DNA from: Sphingobium sp. BYY-5
Lineage (GTDB): Bacteria > Pseudomonadota > Alphaproteobacteria > Sphingomonadales > Sphingomonadaceae
DNA length: 64,000 nucleotides
Direction: 5' to 3'
NCBI RefSeq assembly: GCF_022758885.1
Contig: NZ_JALEBH010000002.1
Span: forward strand, 938,501 to 1,002,500
Position numbers and translations under genes: made by a program. A model generated the notes under the pieces. That model did not search any database. It was not told where the DNA came from and saw only the letters and a list, made by a program, of their open reading frames with translations. Below are positions 1 through 8,983 of the stretch, one piece after another (the stretch's first letter is position 1; every line of letters begins with the position of its first letter).

Positions 1-1179
1 CGCTACACTCACATCAGAAGTCAGACTGGTCGATGGCCATTGCTGGCGGATCTGCTGTTCGACTTCGCCAAAGACCGCATCCAGATTCTCGCGGCATCGC
101 ATATAGGTCTGGTGAGAGGCCGACGGCTTGGATTCATAGATGGACCGGAAAGCCTGGGTCGCATTCTTGATCTCTTCCGATGCCAAGATCGGCTGCCCCA
201 GCAACAATCCCGCATAGGTCGCCTGCATGATGCGCCACATGTCATTCTCCCCCGGTTTGCTGGGCGAAAAAGTGGAACAGACGACGCGAATGAAGCCGTA
301 ATTGACCGGCGTGCCATTCTGTTCGAGAATTTCGATATTATCGGCGATTGTATCCATGAAATGGATGGTCGACAGATAGTCGAGTTGTCGCGCCGGCACT
401 GGAATCAACAGCCCGGTCGCGGCCGCCATGACATTGAGACCGAGGAAGCCCATCGCTGGCGGCGGATCGAGCAGGATGACATCGAAGTCCTTGGTAACGC
501 TGGCGATACCGATGCGCAGCGCCTGCAGGCTTTCGCGCACGGCTTGCCCGCCCTCGCGCAGGGTGGAGGTCAGATCCCATTCCGCATCCTGAAGGCCCAG
601 GCTCGACGGCACGATCTTGATCGTGGGCCAGGGTGTGTCGCGAATGGTGCGGGAAAAATCGCTGAATGTGCTCCGTGGGGACAGAAATGCGCCCAGGGTC
701 TCCTCGTCGTCGATCAGCGTCTCCGGCTGGATGTCGAACATAGTGGTGGTCGATGCCTGCGGATCGCAATCGATGACGAGCACCCGATAGCCATGCAATG
801 CCAGATAGTCCGCAAGATGCTTGGTGATAGTGCTCTTGCCGACGCCGCCCTTGAAATTCTGTACCGCCAGCACGACGGCATCTTCGTCCGGCTGCTTGCC
901 GACATGGATGCCCAGGGCGCTGCGGATATGGGTCAGGTCTTCGAGCGTATAGTAACGACGGCCGTTGGGAAGCTGCTTGGGTTGCGGCAGGCGGCCCTTG
1001 GCTTCCGCCTTGGCAAGCGCCTCCGGTGTGCGACCGATCAGTTCCGCTGCAACGGTCGGTCCGAAACTGATATCGAGCGTTTTGCGACTATCGGGCCGGA
1101 ACACGATCGTCTTGATATGATCACGCATCTGCTGGCAGGCGGTGGTGACATTGCGTAAAGTGTTGACGGTAAAGGACAT
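1..1179 (-). CDS. ParA/RepA-type partition ATPase, 3' end outside window
   Basis: I translated this frame directly; it is open from an ATG at 1179 to the left edge (about 393 residues visible, no stop), so the C-terminus is cut off. The N-terminal ~90 residues form a MerR/HTH-like region (AAELIGRTPEALAKAEAKGR, then RRYYTLEDL). This is followed by a deviant Walker A, FKGGVGKST, near residue 110, then VIDCDPQAS (A') and ILLDPPP (Walker B). This N-HTH plus ParA layout is that of plasmid and chromid partition proteins (RepA of RepABC or P1 ParA), not of chromosomal Soj. It would drive replicon segregation and probably repress its own promoter. A ParB/RepB gene would be expected beyond the left edge. 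Confidence 0.88.
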   Translation of the reverse strand, partial: MSFTVNTLRNVTTACQQMRDHIKTIVFRPDSRKTLDISFGPTVAAELIGRTPEALAKAEAKGRLPQPKQLPNGRRYYTLEDLTHIRSALGIHVGKQPDEDAVVLAVQNFKGGVGKSTITKHLADYLALHGYRVLVIDCDPQASTTTMFDIQPETLIDDEETLGAFLSPRSTFSDFSRTIRDTPWPTIKIVPSSLGLQDAEWDLTSTLREGGQAVRESLQALRIGIASVTKDFDVILLDPPPAMGFLGLNVMAAATGLLIPVPARQLDYLSTIHFMDTIADNIEILEQNGTPVNYGFIRVVCSTFSPSKPGENDMWRIMQATYAGLLLGQPILASEEIKNATQAFRSIYESKPSASHQTYMRCRENLDAVFGEVEQQIRQQWPSTSLTSDVSVA

Positions 1180-1591
1180 GGCACCCCTCATGGCCGAATC
1201 GCAACTGGAAACGGGTTTGCGTTTTATGCGCCTATCACGGCCTGAAAGTCAAACCTTGCCATTTTGCGCTATGCGATCGCCTTCGCACTTGCTCAGTTGG
1301 ACCAGAAAAGGAACCGGTCGGGAGAGAGGTGACGGGAGACCAAGAGTTCCTGCTGATAGCCCATTATAGCGAACTCTCCTCAATGAAAGGCTCCGGTTGG
1401 CAAATGAGATGTCATCCCGCAGCGGTTATGGATTTTATTTGGAGATTAGAGAAATTAGCGGGCCGGCCAGGCGCATTTTCCCCCGTAAATCCGGCGATTC
1501 CCGGTGGAGGCCGCCAAACCGATCACACGTCGGACCAGGTTTGAAAACACGTTGCCGCGATTCCGAAACCACGTCGGATGAGTCGTGATAA
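1180..1591. other. gene-free upstream region of parA
   Basis: About 410 bases with no convincing reading frame. It must hold the parA promoter and could contain centromere or partition sites. The only repeat I see is CACGTCGGA at 1526-1534 and again at 1570-1578, 44 bp apart (about four helical turns). I see no iteron array and no DnaA-box cluster. Confidence 0.45.
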
Positions 1592-1629
1592 CACGCTGGC
1601 GGATCAGGGAAATTTGATCCGCCAGCGTG
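1592..1629. terminator. perfect 15-bp hairpin behind the carboxylesterase gene
   Basis: CACGCTGGCGGATCA (1592-1606) is perfectly repeated in inverse orientation at 1615-1629 around an 8-base loop. It lies seven bases beyond the esterase stop codon. There is no T-run on either side, so it may be a weak terminator or a protein-binding palindrome between the esterase and parA. Confidence 0.6.
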
Positions 1630-1635
1630 GTCCGG

Positions 1636-3018
1636 CTAGTCTTCGTTCGTAGCGACAGCCTTGGCTTCAGCGCTCAAGTCCAGCATGACTTTGTCCGCGC
1701 CATAGCGGCGCCAGACGGGCAGGCGGACGCCGTTCGGATCACCCGCTTTCACGAAATTGACCAGATAGGCGCTGGCGATCCGGCCCATCTCCTTGTCCCG
1801 ATCCGTTGTCGCATCGCCATATTTGACCGCCACCGTGTCGAAGAAATAGGGGATTTCGCTGGCATGTCCGGCACCCTTGGTTTCCGCCTTGCGCAGTGAA
1901 GAGGCGACATAGGAGAAGCGATAATAATAGGTCGGCACGCCCTGTGCGGCGAATTGCTGCGCCATGGCGCGCGCGCCAGCGACCATCGGACCTGTAGGCC
2001 CGCCAATATCGTCGCTGGTCGCGCCGATCATCACCGGCACCTTAACGAAGCGTCCGGCCTGATAGGCGGCCTGGCTGTCGACCGCGATCCTGCTGTCGAC
2101 GATCGGGCTGCTATAGGTGCGCGGCCCTCCTGCGAACAACTGGGCAAGGTTCAGCCCATCGACCACCATGTCCGCCGGCAGCGCCCGCAGCTTCGCCAGC
2201 GCATCGGGATCATCGGCCGCCACGCCCTTCTTCTCGGCAAAGGCCGCACCCAGTTTTTCCGCCCCTGCCAAGGTTGCGTCACCCATCGGCATCGGCCCGC
2301 CCGACTGGATCACCGCCTTCTGGAACAGTCCCTGGGTCATTGGCGAGGTCAGCAGCGCATGGACGGACATGCCGCCCGCGCTCTCGCCGATGATGGTGAT
2401 ATTGGCGGGATCACCGCCAAAGGCTGTAATATTGGTCTGAATCCAGCGCAGCGCGGCAACCTGGTCCATATAACCATAGTTGGCGAGCAGCCCCTTATCC
2501 GCATCCGCCTTCGTCAGGGCAGGATGGGCGAATGTGCCGAAACGGCCGAGGCGATAGTTGAAGCTCACCACCATGATGCCCTGCTTCGCCAGCGCTGCAC
2601 CCGCATAAGTGGGCGGGGAGGAGCCGCCATTGACGAAGCCGCCGCCATAGATCCACACCATCACCGGCAGCTTCCTGGCGGGGTTCTCCGGCCGCCAGAC
2701 ATTGGCGTAGAGGCAATCTTCCGCTGGTGGCGTGCCGAGCGGCGCGGCGTCGCTGGGGAAGGGGAGCTGCATACAGTCATGGCCGTAACGGCTGGCGTCG
2801 CGCACCCCTTGCCAATGCGCCATCGGCTGTGGCGCGCGCCAGCGCAGATCGCCCACCGGCGGCTGGGCGAAGGGAATGCCCTTGAAGGCAACGATGCCGT
2901 CCTCCGCCACGCCGCGCAGCGCGCCATCGGCTATGGTCACTTCGGGTTGGGCCGGGGCGGCCGAAGTGCCGGTGGCCGAACCGAGCGCGGCGGCCAGCAG
3001 GATTGCACGCAGGGGCAT
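1636..3018 (-). CDS. type B carboxylesterase (pNB-esterase family), exported
   Basis: 460 residues. I chose the ATG at 3018 over the upstream one at 3087 because it follows GAGAGGAAA and opens a signal peptide (MPLRAILLAAALGSATGTSAA). Family marks are clear: EDCLYANVW near residue 100-108, the oxyanion stretch YGGGFVNGG near 124-132, nucleophile GESAGG with Ser213, and the His motif GHASEIPYFF with His385. Asp336/337 (GATSDD) is a plausible acid. It should hydrolyse carboxylic esters in the periplasm; the substrate cannot be read from sequence. It starts 27 bases after the Gfo/Idh gene on the same strand, so the two are probably cotranscribed. Confidence 0.9.
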   Translation of the reverse strand: MPLRAILLAAALGSATGTSAAPAQPEVTIADGALRGVAEDGIVAFKGIPFAQPPVGDLRWRAPQPMAHWQGVRDASRYGHDCMQLPFPSDAAPLGTPPAEDCLYANVWRPENPARKLPVMVWIYGGGFVNGGSSPPTYAGAALAKQGIMVVSFNYRLGRFGTFAHPALTKADADKGLLANYGYMDQVAALRWIQTNITAFGGDPANITIIGESAGGMSVHALLTSPMTQGLFQKAVIQSGGPMPMGDATLAGAEKLGAAFAEKKGVAADDPDALAKLRALPADMVVDGLNLAQLFAGGPRTYSSPIVDSRIAVDSQAAYQAGRFVKVPVMIGATSDDIGGPTGPMVAGARAMAQQFAAQGVPTYYYRFSYVASSLRKAETKGAGHASEIPYFFDTVAVKYGDATTDRDKEMGRIASAYLVNFVKAGDPNGVRLPVWRRYGADKVMLDLSAEAKAVATNED

Positions 3019-3044
3019 GTCTGATTTCCTCTCATTCTTGTTGG

Positions 3045-4091
3045 TTATGATAGTGTCACCGTTCGCGCTTCGCGTGCGGACAGGCACGCCGCCTCGATCA
3101 CTTCCTGCACGGCTATCGCCTCACCGGTCGAAACGGGGAGGGGGCTTCCCGTGCGCAGGGCATCGGCAACCTGCCGGTAGAAATGCTCCTGGCATCCCGG
3201 CCTCGCCCTGTGCTGTGTCACGCCGCCTTCGCCATCAAGACGTTCGACCGGATCGGGATCGACGCCCCATCCGGCATCGCCCGGCCGCAGCCCCGCGATC
3301 AGTTGTGCTTCCTGCGGATCAAGCCTGCGCTTGATGAGGGTTCCCCCGGTGCCATGCACCGTGAAGCGCGGCGCACCGCCCGTCTCGCCACTCGGCGCGA
3401 CGAGGCTGGCGTGCAGGATGACCCGAAGCCCTGCGTAGCGCAGCACCACATGCGCCCAATCGTCGGCCGTCGATCCCTCGCGCAAGGCGATGATGTCCGC
3501 GCTGACCGCCACCGGTCGTCCGAACAGCGCCAGCGCCTGGTCGACCAGATGCGGCCCCAGATCGAACCACACGCCCGACCCCGGCGACCCGTCCTCGCGC
3601 CAGCGATCGCGCACCTGTGGACGGAAGCGGTCGAAATGGGATTCGAAGTGCGTCACCCGGCCGATCGCGCCATCTTGGATCGCCGCACGGATGCTCAGAT
3701 AGTCGCTGTCAAAGCGGCGATTATGAAATACCGTCAGCCGCCGACCGACCGCATCGGCCAGGCTGGCCAGATCGCGCGCCTCCGCCAGCGACAGGGCGAA
3801 AGGCTTGTCGACGACCACATGCTTTCCCGCGCGCAACGCCGCAGCGGCAAGCTCTGCATGTGTCGCGCTCGGTGTCGCGATCACCACCAGGTCGATTGCC
3901 GGATCGGCCAGCACATCTTGCGGCTGCGCCATGCAGGCGATCGCCGGATCGAGCGCCGCGACTTCCGCGGCGCGGCTGGTGGCGATGGCCCGAAGCGCCA
4001 GCCCCGACGCCGCCCGGATCAGCGGCGCATGGAAAACGCGACCCGCCATGCCATAACCGATCAGGCCAACCTGGATCCGCTGGTCGCTCAC
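3045..4091 (-). CDS. Gfo/Idh/MocA family oxidoreductase
   Basis: 348 residues, full length for the family. The N-terminal Rossmann domain shows VGLIGYGMAGRVFHAP (residues ~9-24). The family Lys sits in VVDKPFALSLAEA (~93-105). The C-terminal substrate domain contains WFDLGPHLVDQALALFG, which supplies the conserved Asp/His pair. Such enzymes use NAD(P) on sugars, inositols or related cyclic alcohols; no specific substrate is indicated. The start overlaps the stop of the TesA-like gene by four bases (ATGA), so tesA, this gene and the esterase form a minus-strand operon. Confidence 0.88.
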   Translation of the reverse strand: MSDQRIQVGLIGYGMAGRVFHAPLIRAASGLALRAIATSRAAEVAALDPAIACMAQPQDVLADPAIDLVVIATPSATHAELAAAALRAGKHVVVDKPFALSLAEARDLASLADAVGRRLTVFHNRRFDSDYLSIRAAIQDGAIGRVTHFESHFDRFRPQVRDRWREDGSPGSGVWFDLGPHLVDQALALFGRPVAVSADIIALREGSTADDWAHVVLRYAGLRVILHASLVAPSGETGGAPRFTVHGTGGTLIKRRLDPQEAQLIAGLRPGDAGWGVDPDPVERLDGEGGVTQHRARPGCQEHFYRQVADALRTGSPLPVSTGEAIAVQEVIEAACLSAREARTVTLS

Positions 4092-4804
4092 GCCTTCAAT
4101 TCCCCCGCCACCAGCGGCGCCAGCTTGCCGACGATCACGGCCACACCCTTGTCATTGGGGTGGATGCCATCGGGCAGCAACAGCGCGCGGTTGCCGATCA
4201 CCCCGTCGAGCATGAAGGGATAGAGCGCGGCATCATATGCCTTTGCAAGGTCGGGATAGATGGGATTGAACGCTGTCGCATAGTCCGGCCCCATATTGGG
4301 CGAAGCCTTCATCCCGGTAAGTATCACGCGGATTCCTCGCTTCTTCGTCTCCGTCAGGATCGCGCCCAGATTGGCGCGCGTTTCCTTGGGCGACAGGCCG
4401 CGCAGCATGTCATTGCCGCCCAGGCCCACCAGCATCAGGTCGGGCTTGCGCGGCAACCCGTCGAGCGTGAAGGCCAGCCGCGCCAGGCCCGCCGCACTGG
4501 TGTCGCCCGACACGCCGGCATTGACGACCCGTGCTTTCATCCCACGCGCGTTCAGCACCCGCTCCAGCACCGGGGCCAGCCCCTTGCCCTGGTCCAGATT
4601 ATAGCCGGCATAGAGGCTGTCGCCGAACGCCACCACCAGCCGCGCATCGGCGGCCGGGGCCGCGGCCTCATCACTTGCCTGCGCAACATTGGCCGGCGGG
4701 GGAGGAGGGGGCGATCGATCCGAGCAGGCCGTCGCCAGATGGACAAACAGCGCCAGCGCCCCATATTGCATCAGCCTGCCCGCCAAGGAGCGCTCCTTCT
4801 TCAT
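4088..4804 (-). CDS. tesA: TesA-like GDSL arylesterase/thioesterase, likely lipoprotein
   Basis: 238 residues from ATG 4804 (an in-frame ATG at 4810 is an alternative). SGNH blocks are present: VAFGDSLYAGY (Ser), the Gly block around AGVSGDTS, GLGGNDM (Asn) and DGIHPND (Asp/His). The N-terminus has a hydrophobic stretch ending LATAC followed by a proline-rich linker, fitting a lipoprotein or signal-peptide protein. Divergence from a YbbA/YbbP-type ABC pair is the same arrangement as tesA-ybbAP in E. coli. The start codon overlaps that of the opposite gene, so its promoter must lie inside the ABC coding sequence. Confidence 0.87.
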   Translation of the reverse strand: MKKERSLAGRLMQYGALALFVHLATACSDRSPPPPPPANVAQASDEAAAPAADARLVVAFGDSLYAGYNLDQGKGLAPVLERVLNARGMKARVVNAGVSGDTSAAGLARLAFTLDGLPRKPDLMLVGLGGNDMLRGLSPKETRANLGAILTETKKRGIRVILTGMKASPNMGPDYATAFNPIYPDLAKAYDAALYPFMLDGVIGNRALLLPDGIHPNDKGVAVIVGKLAPLVAGELKA

Positions 4805-5504
4805 GCACATGCCCATCGATCCCGCCACTATCGCGATCCGCGCGCAGAATGTCACCCTCCAGCTTGGCACGCGCGTCGCACCGGTGACGATCCTCAAGGG
4901 CGTGGACCTTTCCATCCTGCGCGGTGAGAGTGTCGCCATCCTGGGCGCATCGGGATCGGGCAAAAGCTCACTGATGGCCGTACTGTCCGGCCTTGAACGT
5001 GCCAGCGGCGGCAAGGTTGATGTTGGGGGCGTCGATTTCGGCGCGCTGGGCGAGGATGATCTTGCCCGCGCGCGCCGGGGGCGGATCGGCATCGTGCTGC
5101 AATCCTTCCATCTGCTGCCGACCATGACGACGCAGGAAAATGTCGCCGTGCCGCTGGAACTGGCCGGTCATGCCGATGCCTTCGCCCTGGCGGCGGAGGA
5201 ATTGCGCGCCGTCGGCCTTGGCCATCGGCTCGACCATTATCCCGCCCAGCTTTCGGGTGGCGAACAGCAGCGTGTCGCCATCGCTCGCGCGGTCGCGCCG
5301 CGACCCACTTTGCTCTTCGCCGACGAACCGACCGGCAATCTCGACGCTGCCACGGGCGCCGCGATCATGGACCTGCTGTTCGATCGCCAGATGGCGGCGG
5401 GCGCGACCCTGGTCATCATCACCCATGACCCCGTGCTGGCCGAACGTTGCGGCCGCATCATCGAAATGCGCGATGGACAGATCATCGCGGATCGCGCGGC
5501 GTGA
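4803..5504 (+). CDS. YbbA-like ABC transporter ATP-binding protein
   Basis: 233 residues from ATG 4803. Walker A GASGSGKSS (~44-52), Q-loop VLQSFHLLP, signature LSGGEQQRV, Walker B LLFADEP and the H-loop in IITHD are all intact. It belongs to the LolD/MacB/YbbA branch, which pairs with FtsX-like permeases and usually acts as a mechanotransmitter or in lipid/lipoprotein handling. It is followed with a GTGA overlap by exactly such a permease. An AAGGAG 12 bases upstream is part of the palindrome AAGGAGCGCTCCTT (4785-4798), which lies in the divergent tesA coding region. Confidence 0.93.
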   Translation: MHMPIDPATIAIRAQNVTLQLGTRVAPVTILKGVDLSILRGESVAILGASGSGKSSLMAVLSGLERASGGKVDVGGVDFGALGEDDLARARRGRIGIVLQSFHLLPTMTTQENVAVPLELAGHADAFALAAEELRAVGLGHRLDHYPAQLSGGEQQRVAIARAVAPRPTLLFADEPTGNLDAATGAAIMDLLFDRQMAAGATLVIITHDPVLAERCGRIIEMRDGQIIADRAA

Positions 5505-8035
5505 GCGGCCTCTCCTGGCGTACGGGCTGGCGTATTGCCCGGCGCGATCTCCATCTGGGTTTCCGCGGCCTGCGGCTGCTATTTCTCTGTCTCTTCCTTG
5601 GCGTTGCGGCGCTGGCGGCGATCGGCAGCCTGACCGCCGCGATTACGCAGGAACTCAGCGATCGCGGCCGGGTGATATTGGGCGGCGATATCGAGATCGG
5701 CATGACCCAGCGCGAAGCGGGCCTGGGCGACAAGGAAGCTTTCCGCCAGCTCGGCACGCTCAGCGAGACGATCCGGATGCGCGCCATGGCGCAGCGTGTC
5801 GGCCGGGGCGGGGGGCAGGGCAGGGGGGATGCGCCGCCCGCCGTGCTGACCGAACTCAAGGGGGTCGATGCCGTCTATCCCCTCTATGGTGCGCTCGCCC
5901 TGCGCGACGGCGTCTATCGTCCGATGGATGCGGACCATATCCTGATCGGCGTGGCTTTGGCCGATCGGCTCCAGGTCCGGCGCGGCGATCCGCTCCGCTA
6001 TGGCGCTGCGACCTTCACCATCAGCGACATCATCGCCGATGAACCCGACCGGCTGGGGGAGGGCTTCACCCTGGGACCGGTGGCGATCGTGTCGATGGAA
6101 GGATTGCGCCGCACGGGTCTGATCCAACCCGGCAGCCTCTATGCCACCAAATATCGAATCCGGCTCTCGCCCCGCTATGATCCGGTTATCGTCCGGCAGG
6201 ATTGGGAAAAGGCGCGTGCGAACGAAGGCTGGACCTTCAAGGATCGGGACCGCGCGGCGCCCGGCGCCAATCGCTTCATCGAACGGATGGGCCAGTTCCT
6301 ATCGCTCATCGGCCTCGCCGCGCTGGTGATCGCCGGTATCGGCGTCAGCAACGGCGTCGCCTCCTATCTGGCGGGCAAGCGCGGCGGCATCGCGACGTTG
6401 AAAGTGCTGGGCGCGACCTCCACGGACATTGCGCGCATCTACCGGATGCAGGTGGGCGTGGTCGCCCTGCTCGGCATTGCGGCGGGCCTGATCGTCGGTG
6501 CGGCGCTGCCGCCGCTGGTGGTGGCGATCGCCGGCGACGTGCTGCCGGTCAGCCCTGGCTTCCGCCTCCATCCCTTGCCGCTGCTGGCGAGCGCCGCCTA
6601 TGGCCTGCTCATCGCCTTCCTCTTCACCTTCCCGCCGCTTGCGAAGGCGCGCACGCAGCCCGCCGCGGCCATCTTCCGGGGCGCGGTGGAAACACGCACG
6701 GGTCTCGACCGGCGCAGCATCGCCGCCATGGCCGCCGCCGGAGCGCTGCTGGTGCTGCTGGCGCTTTCGACCGCGCGCGATCCGCTTTTCTCCGCCGCCG
6801 TGCTGGGCGCGGTGGCGGCGGTGCTGCTGTTGCTCCTTGGTCTGGGTGCCGCCGTCAGCCGCCTTGCGCGTCGCTTGCCCCGTCCGCGCCGCCCGCTGCT
6901 GCGCCTGGCGCTCGCCAATCTCCACCGCCCCGGCGCGCAGACCGCCGCGCTCATTGTGGCGCTGGGCCTTGCCCTCACCCTCTTCGTCACGCTGGCCGGG
7001 ATCGAAACCAGCCTGGACGCCGAAATCCGCAATGTCGTGCCGAAGAAGGCGCCCGCCCAGATCGTGCTCGACATCCCCGCGCCCCAGCAGGCCCGTTTCC
7101 GGCAGATCGTCGCGGCGCAGGCGCCCGAAGCCCAGCTCAACATCGTCCCCGTCCTGCGCGGCACGATCACCGCCTATGACGGCCAGCGCGTCGCCGACCT
7201 GAAGGATGTGCCCGAAGGCGCCTGGTTCCTGCGTGGCGAGCGCGGCGTCACCTATAGCGCGACCCTGCCGGAGGGCAGCGATCTGGTCGCGGGCCAATGG
7301 TGGCCGAAGGATTATCGGGGTCCGCCACTCGTCTCGCTCGACGCCGAAGCGGCGAAGACGCTCGGCATCGGCGTCGGCGACACGCTCACCGTTTCCATCC
7401 TCGGCCGTGAGATAGAGGCGCGCATCGCTTCCCTGCGCAAGGTCAACTGGGACACGATGGGCTTCAACTATATACTGGTCTTTCCGCCCCATACCCTTGC
7501 ATCGGCGCCGCACAGCGTCGCTGCGACCATCACCATGGATGCGCGTCACAACGCCGCCATGACTCGCGCCCTGCTTGCTGCCTTCCCCGGCGTATCGGTG
7601 ATCGCGGTGGGGGAGGTGATCGACCAGGTCGGCACCATCCTGACCCAGATGTCGCGCGCCATCCTGGTCGCCGCCTCGGTCGCGATCCTCGCCGGTATCG
7701 CGGTGCTGGTTGGCGCCATCGCCGCATCGCGGCAGGCGCGCAGCTATGACAGCGTGATATTGAAGACGCTGGGCGCGACAAGGGCGCAATTATTGGGTGG
7801 ACAGGCGCTCGAATATGGACTGCTCGCCGCGATCCTGGCGCTGGTCGCGTTGGCGTTGGGCAGTGCGGCGGCATGGTTCGTAATCGTCCAGGTCTTCGAT
7901 TTCGGCTGGGCGCCCGACTGGCCGATCGTGCTTGCGACCCTGGCAGGGGGGGCGCTGTTGACGCTTGGCATCGGCCTTGCCGGGTCGATCCCGCTGCTTT
8001 CCGTCCGTCCGGCCAACGCCTTGCGGCAGGTCTGA
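5501..8035 (+). CDS. YbbP-like FtsX/MacB-family ABC permease
   Basis: 844 residues from GTG 5501, whose GTGA overlaps the ATPase stop; an upstream in-frame ATG at 5447 lies within the ATPase gene and is less likely. One TM near the N-terminus (LLFLCLFLGVAALAAIGSL) is followed by a large periplasmic domain. A first FtsX core (FLSLIGLAALVIAGIGVSNG, then ATLKVLGATSTD), a middle pair of hydrophobic segments, a second periplasmic domain and a second FtsX core ending in ILKTLGATRAQ follow. That is the ten-TM YbbP layout rather than LolC/E. It forms one complex with the preceding ATPase; the function of the family is still vague. Confidence 0.9.
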   Translation: MSGLSWRTGWRIARRDLHLGFRGLRLLFLCLFLGVAALAAIGSLTAAITQELSDRGRVILGGDIEIGMTQREAGLGDKEAFRQLGTLSETIRMRAMAQRVGRGGGQGRGDAPPAVLTELKGVDAVYPLYGALALRDGVYRPMDADHILIGVALADRLQVRRGDPLRYGAATFTISDIIADEPDRLGEGFTLGPVAIVSMEGLRRTGLIQPGSLYATKYRIRLSPRYDPVIVRQDWEKARANEGWTFKDRDRAAPGANRFIERMGQFLSLIGLAALVIAGIGVSNGVASYLAGKRGGIATLKVLGATSTDIARIYRMQVGVVALLGIAAGLIVGAALPPLVVAIAGDVLPVSPGFRLHPLPLLASAAYGLLIAFLFTFPPLAKARTQPAAAIFRGAVETRTGLDRRSIAAMAAAGALLVLLALSTARDPLFSAAVLGAVAAVLLLLLGLGAAVSRLARRLPRPRRPLLRLALANLHRPGAQTAALIVALGLALTLFVTLAGIETSLDAEIRNVVPKKAPAQIVLDIPAPQQARFRQIVAAQAPEAQLNIVPVLRGTITAYDGQRVADLKDVPEGAWFLRGERGVTYSATLPEGSDLVAGQWWPKDYRGPPLVSLDAEAAKTLGIGVGDTLTVSILGREIEARIASLRKVNWDTMGFNYILVFPPHTLASAPHSVAATITMDARHNAAMTRALLAAFPGVSVIAVGEVIDQVGTILTQMSRAILVAASVAILAGIAVLVGAIAASRQARSYDSVILKTLGATRAQLLGGQALEYGLLAAILALVALALGSAAAWFVIVQVFDFGWAPDWPIVLATLAGGALLTLGIGLAGSIPLLSVRPANALRQV

Positions 8036-8114
8036 CGGTCCATCCCGCGCCAAACGGCGCATCGTGCCGTGCGGGGCGGATTATCCTGCGACCGATCCAA
8101 CAGGAAAGGCCGCC

Positions 8115-8831
8115 ATGACGAACGAGACTTTGACCCGCAGCTTCATCGATCTGCGCGCCTGGGCCGCCGGTGCGGCCGTCAGGGCCGGGGAGGGCGATCC
8201 CTTCCTTGCCACACGCGCGCAATTGCCGCTGGCGGAAGGGCCGATCACCGCCGGCCTCATCGCCCTGCCACAGGGCGCGGGCATGGTCGATGCGATGCCC
8301 GCCGACGAGTTCGTCATCCTGGCGTCCGGCGCCGTCCGCATCGCGCAGGGCGATCTCGCTGTCACGCTGAACGAAGGCGACAGCCTGGTCCTGCGCAGCG
8401 GCGCGGCCTTCGCCTGGACGGCGGAGAGCGACAGCCGCCTTCTCTTCATCCGCCGTACCGGCGGTCCGGTGAGCGATGGTGCGATCATTCCGGTCGATGC
8501 CGACGCCCCGCTCGAACCCTCGGGCGCGCCGCTCGCCGAACTGCTGGTCGGTTCGACGCCCCAATGCCGCAACCATAGCGACTGGAAGTCGGAGGATGGT
8601 GAATTCATGGCCGGCACCTGGGATTCGACCCCCTATCACCGCCGCGCCATGCGCTACGGCCATTTCGAACTCATGTATCTACTGGATGGTAGCGTCACCT
8701 TCGTCGATGAAGCCGGGGTGGAAGGCACGTTCGACAAGGGCGACATCTTCCTGGTCGAACAGGGCGCCAGTTGCAGTTGGGACAGCCGCGTCGACGTGAA
8801 GAAGGTCTACTGCATCTACCGCCCGGTGTAA
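8115..8831 (+). CDS. bicupin protein
   Basis: 238 residues; ATG 8115 follows GGAAAGG. Two cupin folds are recognisable: the first around EFVILASGAVRIAQGD...LNEGDSLVLRSG, the second around FELMYLLDGSVTFVDEAG...FDKGDIFLVEQG, with an HFELMYL-type metal-site stretch in the second. Proteins of this kind resemble the DUF861/ureidoglycine-aminohydrolase-like cupins, but no substrate can be assigned. It stands 79 bases after the permease, possibly as its own unit, and ends at a strong bidirectional hairpin region. Confidence 0.7.
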   Translation: MTNETLTRSFIDLRAWAAGAAVRAGEGDPFLATRAQLPLAEGPITAGLIALPQGAGMVDAMPADEFVILASGAVRIAQGDLAVTLNEGDSLVLRSGAAFAWTAESDSRLLFIRRTGGPVSDGAIIPVDADAPLEPSGAPLAELLVGSTPQCRNHSDWKSEDGEFMAGTWDSTPYHRRAMRYGHFELMYLLDGSVTFVDEAGVEGTFDKGDIFLVEQGASCSWDSRVDVKKVYCIYRPV

Positions 8832-8866
8832 GAGGCTGTCTGGGATGCGCCTATCGGCGCATTGCG

Positions 8867-8942
8867 GCACCGGCCCTCTCCCCCACCCGGCCGCCCAACG
8901 GCAGTATTCTATGGGTGGCCGGGTGGGGGAGAGGGCTGGTGC
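8867..8942. repeat. 31-bp inverted repeat, REP-like element
   Basis: Arms at 8867-8897 and 8912-8942 match at 29 of 31 positions around a 14-base loop; the core is CCCTCTCCCCCACCCGGCC and its complement. A separate hairpin ATGCGCC-TATC-GGCGCAT lies just before it (8845-8862). Palindromes with this CCCTCTCCC core are common between genes of sphingomonads. Here it sits between convergent genes. Confidence 0.8.
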
Positions 8943-8949
8943 GGTACTG

Positions 8950-8973
8950 AAAATGCGCCCTTCTGCGCATTTT
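8950..8973. terminator. bidirectional terminator between cupin and copD
   Basis: AAAATGCGC, loop CCTTCT, GCGCATTTT: a perfect 9-bp stem with A-run before and T-run after, so it can terminate both the plus-strand cupin gene and the minus-strand copD. Confidence 0.75.
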
Positions 8974-8983
8974 CAAACAAACT

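Noticed and set aside
6299-7789. Long minus-strand frame opposite the FtsX-like permease
   Set aside because: Arg/Gly/Gln/His-rich shadow typical of antisense frames in GC-rich DNA; the plus-strand permease is fully conserved.
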